A stretch of 64,000 nucleotides of DNA from Euwallacea fornicatus. Its lineage: Eukaryota; Arthropoda; Insecta; Coleoptera; Curculionidae. The DNA lies in assembly GCF_040115645.1 (NCBI RefSeq), contig NW_027096044.1, positions 124,001-188,000 of the forward strand. The letters are read 5' to 3'. Below, piece after piece: positions 10,202-22,510 of this stretch (position 1 is its first letter; the number at the start of each line of letters is the position of its first letter). Both the position numbers and the translations under genes were made by a program. The notes beneath the pieces are model-generated. The model worked only from the letters and a program-made list of their open reading frames with translations, did no database searches and had not been told where the DNA came from.

Positions 10202-11960
10202 TTGAGTTTCCACGAAAAATAGTACTTTATGAGCTCAAACATACAGTTTTTGTGATTTTTCACACTTTGAAGCTCGATAACTTCGGCAATTAAATTCCAA
10301 ATTTCTTAAACAAAGACTCAAATGAACCATCTCTACGAGATCTTTAGCATGACGTAACACATCATGACTGCATCATCTTGAGTTTCCACGAAAAATAGTA
10401 CTTTATGAGCTCAAACATACAGTTTTTGTGATTTTTCACACTTTGAAGCTCGATAACTTCGGCAATTAAATTCCAAATTTCTTAAACAAAGACTCAAATG
10501 AACCATCTCGACGAAATCTTTAACATGACGTAACACATCATGATTGTATCATCTTGAGTTTCCAAGAAAAATAGTACTTTATGAGCTCAAACATACAGTT
10601 TTTGTGATTTTTCACACTTTGAAGCTCGATAACTTCGGTCAATGAAGACCAAATTTTTTAAACAAAGACTCAAATGAACCATCTCTACGAGATCTTTAGC
10701 ATGACGTAACACATCATGACTGTATCATCTTGAGTTTCCACGAAAAATAGTACTTTATGAGCTCAAACATACAGTTTTTGTGATTTTTCACACTTTGAAG
10801 CTTGATAACTTCGGCAATTAAATCCAAATTTCTTAAACAAAGACTCAAATGAACCATCTCTACGAGATCTTTAACATGACGTAACACATCATGACTGTAT
10901 CATCTTGAGTTTCCAAGAAAAATAGTACTTTATGAGCTCAAACATTCAGTTTTTGTGATTTTTCACACTTTGAAGCTCGATAACTTCGGCAATTAAATTC
11001 AAAATTTCTTAAACAAAGACTCAAATGAACCATCTCGACGAGATCTTTAACATGACGTAACACATCATGATTGTATCATCTTGAGTTTCCACGAAAAATA
11101 GTACTTTATGAGCTCAAACATTCAGTTTTTGTGATTTTTCACACTTTGAAGCTCGATAACTTCGGCAATTAAATTCCAAATTTCTTAAACAAAGACTCAA
11201 ATGAACCATCTCGACGAGATCTTTAACATGACGTAACACATCATGATTGTATCATCTTGAGTTTCCACGATAAATAGTACTTTATGAGCTCAAACATACA
11301 GTTTTTGTGATTTTTCACACTTTGAAGCTCGATAACTTCGGCAATTAAATTCCAAATTTCTTAAACAAAGACTCAAATGAACCATCTCGACGAAATCTTT
11401 AACATGACGTAACACATCATGATTGTATCATCTTGAGTTTCCACGAAAAATAGTACTTTATGAGCTCCAACATACAGTTTTTGTGATTTTTCACACTTTG
11501 AAGCTCGATAACTTCGGCAATTAAATTCCAAATTTCTTAAACAAAGACTCAAATGAACCATCTCGACGAGATCTTTAACATGACGTAACACATCATGATT
11601 GTATCATCTTGAGTTTCCAAGAAAAATAGTACTTTATGAGCTCAAACATACAGTTTTTGTGATTTTTCACACTTTGAAGCTCGATAACTTCGGTCAATGA
11701 AGACCAAATTTTTTAAACAAAGGCTCAAATGAACCATCTCTACGAGATCTTTAGCATGACGTAACACATCATGACTGTATCATCTTGAGTTTCCACGAAA
11801 AATAGTACTTTATGAGCTCAAACATACAGTTTTTGTGATTTTTCACACTTTGAAGCTTGATAACTTCGGCAATTAAATTCCAAATTTCTTAAACAAAGAC
11901 TCAAATGAACCATCTCGACGAGATCTTTAACATGACGTAACACATCATGATTGTATCATC
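10202..11960 (+). repeat. Partial copy of zone A higher-order repeat (A1 monomers 12-18 plus closing trimer)
   Basis: The series from 10378 matches 6509 at a distance of 3,869 bp and 2112 at 8,266 bp. It runs through the HindIII monomer at 10730, then 10905, 11081 and 11257, and closes with the CCAAC / GTCAATGAAG / GCTTGATAAC trimer at 11433-11960. Private changes include CGATAAATAG in the monomer at 11257, AAATTCAAAAT at about 10998 and AAAGGCTC at about 11721. Confidence 0.88.
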
Positions 11961-13719
11961 TTGAGTTTCCAAGAAAAATAGTACTTTATGAGCTCAAACA
12001 TTCAGTTTTTGTGATTTTTCACACTTTGAAGCTCGATAACTTCGGCAATTAAATTCCAAATTTCTTAAACAAAGACTCAAATGAACCATCTCGACGAGAT
12101 CTTTAACATGACGTAACACATCATGATTGTATCAACTTGAGTTTCCATGAAAAATAGTACTTTATGAGCTCAAACCTACAATTTTTGTGACTTTTCACAT
12201 TTTGAAGCTCGATAACTTCGGTCAATGAGGACCAAATTTCTTAAACAAAGACTCAAATGAACCATCTCGACGAGATCTTTAACATGACGTAACACATCAT
12301 GATTGTATCATCTTGAGTTTCCAAGAAAAATAGTACTTTATGAGCTCAAACATACAGTTTTTGTGATTTTTCACACTTTGAAGCTCGATAACTTCGGTCA
12401 ATGAAGACCAAATTTTTTAAACAAAGACTCAAATGAACCATCTCGACGAGATCTTTAACATGACGTAACACATCATGATTGAATCATCTTGAGTTTCCAA
12501 GAAAAATAGTACTTTATGAGCTCAAACATACAGTTTTTGTGATTTTTCACACTTTGAAGCTCGATAACTTCGGCAATTAAATTCCAAATTTCTTAAACAA
12601 AGACTCAAATGAACCATCTCTACGAGATCTTTAACATGACCTAACACATCATGACTGTATCATCTTGAGTTTCCACGAAAAATAGTACTTTATGAGCTCC
12701 AACATACAGTTTTTGTGATTTTTCACACTTTGAAGCTCGATAACTTCGGTCAATGAAGACCAAATTTTTTAAACAATGACTCAAATGAACCATCTCTACG
12801 AGATCTTTAACATGACGTAACACATCATGATTGTATCATCTTGAGTTTCCAAGAAAAATAGTACTTTATGAGCTCAAACATACAGTTTTTGTGATTATTC
12901 ACACTTTGAAGCTCGATAACTTCGGCAATTAAATTCCAAATTTCTTAAACAAAGACTCAAATGAACCATCTCGATAAAATCTTTAACATGACGTAACACA
13001 TCATGATTGTATCATCTTGAGTTTCCACGAAAAATAGTACTTTATGAGCTCCAACATACAGTTTTTGTGATTTTTCACACTTTGAAGCTCGATAACTTCG
13101 GCAATTAAATTCCAAATTTCTTAAACAAAGACTCAAATGAACCATCTCGACGAGATCTTTAACATGACGTAACACATCATGATTGTATCATCTTGAGTTT
13201 CCAAGAAAAATAGTACTTTATGAGCTCAAACATTCAGTTTTTGTGACTTTTCACATTTTGAAGCTCGATAACTTCGGTCAATGAGGACCAAATTTCTTAA
13301 ACAAAGACTCAAATGAACCATCTCGACGAGATCTTTAACATTACGTAACACATCATGATTGAATCATCTTGAGATTCCAAGACAAATAGTACTTTATGAG
13401 CTCAAACATTCAGTTTTTGTGAATATTCACAATTTGAAGCTCGATAACTTCGGCAATTAAATCCAAATTTCTTAAACAAAGACTCAAATGAACCATCTCT
13501 ACGAGATCTTTAGCATGACGTAACACATCATGACTGTATCATCTTGAGTTTTCACGAAAAATAGTACTTTATGAGCTCAAACATACAGTTTTTGTGATTT
13601 TTCACACTTTGAAGCTCGATAACTTCGACAATTAAATTCCAAATTTCTTAAACAAAGACTCAAATGAACCATCTCGACGAAATCTTTAACATGACGTAAC
13701 ACATCATGATTGTATCATC
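11961..13719 (+). repeat. Higher-order repeat copy A3 (first 10 monomers)
   Basis: This repeats 1-1759 at a distance of 11,960 bp, including the CTACAA monomer, the GACCTAAC monomer and the palindrome-bearing 175-bp copy at 13369. The one difference I noted is TTCACG at 13551-13556 where A1 has TCCACG. After 13719 the order departs from A1. Confidence 0.92.
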
Positions 13720-14247
13720 TTGAGTTTCCAAGAAAAATAGTACTTTATGAGCTCAAACATTCAGTTTTTGTGATTTTTCACACTTTGAAGCTCGATAACT
13801 TCGGCAATTAAATTCCAAATTTCTTAAACAAAGACTCAAATGAACCATCTCTACGAGATCTTTAGCATGACGTAACACATCATGACTGTATCATCTTGAG
13901 TTTTCACGAAAAATAGTACTTTATGAGCTCAAACATACAGTTTTTGTGATTTTTCACACTTTGAAGCTCGATAACTTCGACAATTAAATTCCAAATTTCT
14001 TAAACAAAGACTCAAATGAACCATCTCGACGAAATCTTTAACATGACGTAACACATCATGATTGTATCATCTTGAGTTTCCAAGAAAAATAGTACTTTAT
14101 GAGCTCAAACATTCAGTTTTTGTGATTTTTCACACTTTGAAGCTCGATAACTTCGGCAATTAAATTCCAAATTTCTTAAACAAAGACTCAAATGAACCAT
14201 CTCGACGAGATCTTTAACATGACGTAACACATCATGATTGTATCAAC
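13544..14247 (+). repeat. Tandem duplication of a 352-bp dimer
   Basis: Monomers at 13544 and 13896 share the private mark GAGTTTTCACG and the unusual CGACAATT, and each is followed by an ATTCAG monomer. The two 352-bp units therefore look like a recent local duplication. The second ATTCAG monomer (14072) differs, having CTCGACGAG and ending ATCAAC. Confidence 0.85.
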
Positions 14248-17200
14248 TTGAGTTTCCAAGAAAAATAGTACTTTATGAGCTCAAACATACAGTTTTTGTG
14301 ACTTTTCACATTTTGAAGCTCGATAACTTCGGTCAATGAGGACCAAATTTCTTAAACAAAGACTCAAATGAACCATCTCGACGAGATCTTTAACATCACG
14401 TAACACATCATGATTGTATCATCTTGAGTTTCCAAGAAAAATAGTACTTTAGGAGCTCAAACATTCAGTTTTTGTGATTTTTCACACTTTGAAGCTCGAT
14501 AACTTCGGCAATTAAATTCCAAATTTCTTAAACAAAGACTCAAATGAACCATCTCGACGAGATCTTTAACATCACGTAACACATCATGATTGTATCATCT
14601 TGAGTTTCCAAGAAAAATAGTACTTTATGAGCTCAAACATACAGTTTTTGTAACTTTTCACATTTTGAAGCTCGATAACTTCGGTCAATGAGGACCAAAT
14701 TTCTTAAACAAAGACTCAAATGAACCATCTCGACGAGATCTTTAACATGACGTAACACATCATGATTGTATCATCTTAAGTTTCCATGAAAAATAATACT
14801 TTATGAGCTCAAACCTACAATTTTTGTGACTTTTCACATTTTGAAGCTCGATAACTTCGGTCAATGAGGACCAAATTTCTTAAACAAAGACTCAAATGAA
14901 CCATTTCGACGAGATCTTTAACATGACGTAACACATCATGATTGTATCATCTTGAGTTTCCAAGAAAAATAGTAGTTTATGAGCTCAAACATACAGTTTT
15001 TGTGATTTTTCACACTTTGAAGCTCGATAACTTCGGCAAATAAATTCCAAATTTCTTAAACAAAGACTCAAATGAACCATCTCGACGAAATCTTTAACAT
15101 GACGTAACACATCATGATTGTATCATCTTGAGGTTCCAAGAAAAATAGTACTTTATGAGCTCAAACATACAGTTTTTGTGATTTTTCACACTTTGAAGCT
15201 CGATAACTTCGGCACTTAAATTCCAAATTTCTTAAACAAAGACTCAAATGAACCATCTCGACGAGATCTTTAACATGACGTAACACATCATGATTGTATC
15301 ATCTTGAGTTTCCACGAAAAATAGTACTTTATTAGCTCAAACATACAGTTTTTGTGATTATTCACACTTTGAAGCTCGATAACTTCGGCAAATAAATTCC
15401 AAATTTCTTAAACAAAGACTCAAATGAACCATCTCGACGAGATCTTTAACATTACGTAACACATCATGATTGAATCATCTTGAGATTCCAAGAAAAATAG
15501 TACTTTATGAGCTCAAACATTCAGTTTTTGTGAATATTCACAATTTGAAGCTCGATAACTTCGGCAATTAAATCCAAATTTCTTAAACAAAGACTCAAAT
15601 GAACCATCTCTACGAGATCTTTAGCATGACGTAACACATCATGACTGTATCATCTTGAGTTTCCACGAAAAATAGTACTTTATGAGCTCAAACATATAAT
15701 ATTTGTGATTTTTCACACTTTGAAGCTCGATAACTTCGGCAATTAAATTCCAAATTTCTTAAACAAAAACTCAAATGAACCATCTCGACGAGATCTTTAA
15801 CATGACGTAACACATCATGATTGTATCATCTTGAGTTTCCACGAAAAATAGTACTTTATGAGCTCAAACATACAGTTTTTGTGATTTTTCACACTTTGAA
15901 GCTCGATAACTTCGGCAATTAAATCCAAATTTCTTAAACAAAGACTCAAATGAACCATCTCGACGAGATCTTTAACATGACGTAACACATCATGATTGTA
16001 TCAACTTGAGTTTCCAAGAAAAATAGTACTTTATGAGCTCAAACATACAGTTTTTGTGATTTTTCACACTTTGAAGCTCGATAACTTCGGCAATTAAATT
16101 CCAAATTTCTTAAACAAAGACTCAAATGAACCATCTCGACGAAATCTTTAACATGACGTAACACATCATGATTGTATCATCTTGAGTTTCCACGAAAAAT
16201 AGTACTTTATGAGCTCCAACATACAGTTTTTGTGATTTTTCACACTTTGAAGCTCGATAACTTCGGCAATTAAATTCCAAATTTCTTAAACAAAGACTCA
16301 AATGAACCATCTCGACGAGATCTTTAACATGACGTAACACATCATGACTGTATCATCTTGAGTTTCCACGAAAAATAGTACTTTATGAGCTCAAACATAT
16401 AATATTTGTGATTTTTCACACTTTGAAGCTCGATAACTTCGGCAATTAAATTCCAAATTTCTTAAACAAAAACTCAAATGAACCATCTCGACGAGATCTT
16501 TAACATGACGTAACACATCATGATTGTATCATCTTGAGTTTCCACGAAAAATAGTACTTTATGAGCTCAAACATACAGTTTTTGTGATTTTTCACACTTT
16601 GAAGCTCGATAACTTCGGCAATTAAATTCCAAATTTCTTAAACAAAGACTCAAATGAACCATCTCGACGAAATCTTTAACATGACGTAACACATCATGAT
16701 TGTATCATCTTGAGTTTCCACGAAAAATAGTACTTTATGAGCTCAAACATACAGTTTTTGTGATTTTTCACACTTTGAAGCTCGATAACTTCGGCAATTA
16801 AATTCCAAATTTCTTAAACAAAGACTCAAATGAACCATCTCGACGAAATCTTTAACATGACGTAACACATCATGATTGTATCATCTTGAGTTTCCAAGAA
16901 AAATAGTACTTTATGAGCTCAAACATACAGTTTTTGTGATTTTTCACACTTTGAAGCTCGATAACTTCGGCAATTAAATTCCAAATTTCTTAAACAAAGA
17001 CTCAAATGAACCATCTCGATAAAATCTTTAACATGACGTAACACATCATGATTGTATCATCTTGAGTTTCCACGAAAAATAGTACTTTATGAGCTCAAAC
17101 ATACAGTTTTTGTGATTTTTCACACTTTGAAGCTCGATAACTTCGGCAATTAAATCCAAATTTCTTAAACAAAGACTCAAATGAACCATCTCGACGAGAT

Positions 17201-17764
17201 CTTTAACATGACGTAACACATCATGACTGTATCATCTTGAGTTTCCAAGAAAAATAGTACTTTATGAGCTCAAACATTCAGTTTTTGTGATTTTTCACAC
17301 TTTGAAGCTCGATAACTTCGGCAATTAAATTCCAAATTTCTTAAACAAAGACTCAAATGAACCATCTCGACGAGATCTTTAACATGACGTAACACATCAT
17401 GATTGTATCATCTTGAGTTTCCAAGAAAAATAGTACTTTATGAGCTCAAACATTCAGTTTTTGTGATTTTTCACACTTTGAAGCTCGATAACTTCGGCAA
17501 TTAAATTCCAAATTTCTTAAACAAAGACTCAAATGAACCATCTCGACGAGATCTTTAACATGACGTAACACATCATGATTGTATCAACTTGAGTTTCCAA
17601 GAAAAATAGTACTTTATGAGCTCAAACATACAGTTTTTGTGACTTTTCACATTTTGAAGCTCGATAACTTCGGTCAATGAGGACCAAATTTCTTAAACAA
17701 AGACTCAAATGAACCATCTCGACGAGATCTTTAACATGACGTAACACATCATGATTGTATCATC
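14248..17764 (+). repeat. Mixed zone A/B transition, 20 monomers
   Basis: The first part (14248-16357) parallels 8620-10201 with extra monomers at 14424 (TTAGGAGCTC), 15128 (GAGGTTCC, GGCACTTAAATTCC) and 15304 (ATTAGCTC). The ATATAATATTT monomer of 15655 is copied again at 16358, 703 bp later. From 16886 the CTCGATAAAAT type, typical of zone B, becomes common. The pair at 17413-17764 (ATCAAC end, then GTCAATGAGG) leads into the zone B repeat. Confidence 0.8.
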
Positions 17765-20700
17765 TTAAGTTTCCATGAAAAATAGTACTTTATGAGCTCA
17801 AACCTACAATTTTTGTGACTTTTCACATTTTGAAGCTCGATAACTTCGGTCAATGAGGACCAAATTTCTTAAACAAAGACTCAAATGAACCATCTCGACG
17901 AGATCTTTAACATGACGTAACACATCATGATTGTATCATCTTGAGTTTCCAAGAAAAATAGTACTTTATGAGCTCAAACATACAGTTTTTGTGATTATTC
18001 ACACTTTGAAGCTCGATAACTTCGGCAATTAAATTCCAAATTTCTTAAACAAAGACTCAAATGAACCATCTCGATAAAATCTTTAACATGACGTAACACA
18101 TCATGATTGTATCATCTTGAGTTTCCACGAAAAATAGTACTTTATGAGCTCAAACATACAGTTTTTGTGATTTTTCACACTTTGAAGCTCGATAACTTCG
18201 GCAATTAAATCCAAATTTCTTAAACAAAGACTCAAATGAACCATCTCGACGAGATCTTTAACATGACGTAACACATCATGACTGTATCATCTTGAGTTTC
18301 CACGAAAAATAGTACTTTATGAGCTCAAACATACAGTTTTTGTGATTTTTCACACTTTGAAGCTCGATAACTTCGGCAATTAAATTCCAAATTTCTTAAA
18401 CAAAGACTCAAATGAACCATCTCGATAAAATCTTTAACATGACGTAACACATCATGATTGTATCATCTTGAGTTTCCACGAAAAATAGTACTTTATGAGC
18501 TCAAACATACAGTTTTTGTGATTTTTCACACTTTGAAGCTCGATAACTTCGGCAATTAAATCCAAATTTCTTAAACAAAGACTCAAATGAACCATCTCGA
18601 CGAGATCTTTAACATGACGTAACACATCATGACTGTATCATCTTGAGTTTCCACGAAAAATAGTACTTTATGAGCTCCAACATACAGTTTTTGTGATTTT
18701 TCACACTTTGAAGCTCGATAACTTCGGTCAATGAAGACCAAATTTTTTAAACAATGACTCAAATGAACCATCTCTACGAGATCTTTAACATGACGTAACA
18801 CATCATGACTGTATCATCTTGAGTTTCCAAGAAAAATAGTACTTTATGAGCTCAAACATATAGTTTTTGTGATTATTCACACTTTGAAGCTCGATAACTT
18901 CGGCAATTAAATCCAAATTTCTTAAACAAAGACTCAAATGAACCATCTCGACGAGATCTTTAACATGACGTAACACATCATGACTGTATCATCTTGAGTT
19001 TCCACGAAAAATAGTACTTTATGAGCTCCAACATACAGTTTTTGTGATTTTTCACACTTTGAAGCTCGATAACTTCGGTCAATGAAGACCAAATTTTTTA
19101 AACAATGACTCAAATGAACCATCTCTACGAGATCTTTAACATGACGTAACACATCATGACTGTATCATCTTGAGTTTCCAAGAAAAATAGTACTTTATGA
19201 GCTCAAACATATAGTTTTTGTGATTATTCACACTTTGAAGCTCGATAACTTCGGCAATTAAATTCCAAATTTCTTAAACAAAGACTCAAATGAACCATCT
19301 CGATAAAATCTTTAACATGACGTAACACATCATGAATGTATCATCTTGAGTTTCCACGAAAAATAGTACTTTATGAGCTCAAACATACAGTTTTTGTGAT
19401 TTTTCACACTTTGAAGCTCGATAACTTCGGCAATTAAATCCAAATTTCTTAAACAAAGACTCAAATGAACCATCTCGACGAGATCTTTAACATGACGTAA
19501 CACATCATGACTGTATCATTTTGAGTTTCCACGAAAAATAGTACTTTATGAGCTCCAACATACAGTTCTTGTGATTTTTCACACTTTGAAGCTCGATAAC
19601 TTCGGCAATTAAATTCCAAATTTCTTAAACAAAGACTCAAATGAACCATCTCTACGAGATCTTTAGCATGACGTAACACATCATGACTGCATCATCTTGA
19701 GTTTCCACGAAAAATAGTACTTTATGAGCTCAAACATACAGTTTTTGTGATTATTCACACTTTGAAGCTCGATAACTTCGGCAATTAAATTCCAAATTTC
19801 TTAAACAAAGACTCAAATGAACCATCTCTACGAGATCTTTAGCATGACGTAACACATCATGACTGTATCATCTTGAGTTTCCACGAAAAATAGTACTTTA
19901 TGAGCTCCAACATACAGTTTTTGTGATTTTTCACACTTTGAAGCTCGATAACTTCGGTCAATGAAGACCAAATTTTTTAAACAAAGACTCAAATGAACCA
20001 TCTCGACGAGATCTTTAACATGACGTAACACATCATGATTGAATCATCTTGAGTTTCCAAGAAAAATAGTACTTTATGAGCTCAAACATACAGTTTTTGT
20101 GATTTTTCACACTTTGAAGCTCGATAACTTCGGCAATTAAATTCCAAATTTCTTAAACAAAGACTCAAATGAACCATCTCTACGAGATCTTTAACATGAC
20201 CTAACACATCATGACTGTATCATCTTGAGTTTCCACGAAAAATAGTACTTTATGAGCTCCAACATACAGTTTTTGTGATTTTTCACACTTTGAAGCTCGA
20301 TAACTTCGGTCAATGAAGACCAAATTTTTTAAACAATGACTCAAATGAACCATCTCTACGAGATCTTTAACATGACGTAACACATCATGACTGTATCATC
20401 TTGAGTTTCCAAGAAAAATAGTACTTCATGAGCTCAAACATACAGTTTTTGTGATTTTTCACACTTTGAAGCTCGATAACTTCGGCAATTAAATTCCAAA
20501 TTTCTTAAACAAAGACTCAAATGAACCATCTCGATAAAATCTTTAACATGACGTAACACATCATGATTGTATCATCTTGAGTTTCCACGAAAAATAGTAC
20601 TTCATGAGCTCAAACATACAGTTTTTGTGATTTTTCACACTTTGAAGCTCGATAACTTCGGCAATTAAATTCCAAATTTCTTAAACAAAGACTCAAATGA

Positions 20701-22510
20701 ACCATCTCGACGAGATCTTTAACATGACGTAACACGTCATGATTGTATCATCTTGAGTTTCCAAGAAAAATAGTACTTTATGAGCTCAAACATTCAGTTT
20801 TTGTGATTTTTCACACTTTGAAGCTCGATAACTTCGGCAATTAAATTCCAAATTTCTTAAACAAAGATTCAAATGAACCATCTCTACGAGATCTTTAACA
20901 TGACGTAACACATCATGACTGTATCATCTTGAGTTTCCACGAAAAATAGTACTTTATGAGCTCAAACATATAATATTTGTGATTTTTCACACTTTGAAGC
21001 TCGATAACTTCGGCAATTAAATTCCAAATTTCTTAAACAAAGACTCAAATGAACCATCTCGACGAGATCTTTAACATGACGTAACACATCATGATTGTAT
21101 CATCTTGAGTTTCCAAGAAAAATAGTACTTTATGAGCTCAAACATATAATATTTGTAACTTTTCACATTTTGAAGCTCGATAACTTCGTTCAATGAGGAC
21201 CACATTTCTTAAACAAAGACTCAAATGAACCATCTCGACGAGATCTTTAACATGACGTAACACATCATGATTGTATCATCTTGAGTTTCCACGAAAAATA
21301 GTACTTTATGAGCTCAAACATATAATATTTGTAACTTTTCACATTTTGAAGCTCGATAACTTCGTTCAATGAGGACCACATTTCTTAAACAAAGACTCAA
21401 ATGAACCATCTCGACGAGATCTTTAACATGACGTAACACATCATGATTGTATCATCTTGAGTTTCCAAGAAAAATAGTACTTTATGAGCTCAAACATTCA
21501 GTTTTTGTGATTTTTCACACTTTGAAGCTCGATAACTTCGGCAATTAAATCCAAATTTCTTAAACAAAGACTCAAATGAACCATCTCGACGAGATCTTTA
21601 ACATGACGTAACACATCATGACTGTATCATCTTGAGTTTCCACGAAAAATAGTACTTTATGAGCTCAAACATATAGTTTTTGTGATTATTCACACTTTGA
21701 AGCTCGATAACTTCGGCAATTAAATTCCAAATTTCTTAAACAAAGACTCAAATGAACCATCTCGATAAAATCTTTAACATGACGTAACACATCATGAATG
21801 TATCATCTTGAGTTTCCACGAAAAATAGTACTTTATGAGCTCAAACATACAGTTTTTGTGATTTTTCACAATTTGAAGCTCGATAACTTCGGCAATTAAA
21901 TCCAAATTTCTTAAACAAAGACTCAAATGAACCATCTCGACGAGATCTTTAACATGACGTAACACATCATGACTGTATCATCTTGAGTTTCCACGAAAAA
22001 TAGTACTTTATGAGCTCCAACATACAGTTTTTGTGATTTTTCACACTTTGAAGCTCGATAACTTCGGCAATTAAATTCCAAATTTCTTAAACAAAGACTC
22101 AAATCAACCATCTCTACGAGATCTTTAACATGACGTAACACATCATGACTGTATCATCTTGAGTTTCCACGAAAAATAGTACTTTATGAGCTCAAACGTT
22201 CAGTTTTTGTGATTTTTCACACTTTGAAGCTCGATAACTTCGGTCAATGAAGACCAAATTTTTTAAACAAAGACTCAAATGAACCATCTCGACGAGATCT
22301 TTAACATTACGTAACACATCATGATTGAATCATCTTGCGATTCCAAGAAAAATAGTACTTTATGAGCTCAAACATTCAGTTTTTGTGAATATTCACACTT
22401 TGAAGCTCGATAACTTCGGCAAATAAATTCCAAATTTCTTAAACAAAGACTCAAATGAACCATCTCGACGAGATCTTTAACATGACGTAACACATCATGA
22501 TTGTATCATC
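17765..22510 (+). repeat. Zone B higher-order repeat, copy B1 (27 monomers, 4,746 bp)
   Basis: The unit starts at a TTAAGTTTCCATG monomer and the same monomer restarts at 22511. It includes two successive CCAAC/ATATAG pairs (18643-18993, 18994-19345), an AGTTCTTG monomer at 19521, the two ACTTCATG monomers at 20401 and 20577, the CACGTCATG mark near 20735, the GTTCAATGAGG/ACCACATTT pair at 21105 and 21281, and the GTTCAG then GCGATTCC pair at 22159 and 22335. Six one-base deletions explain 4,746 rather than 4,752. Confidence 0.92.
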
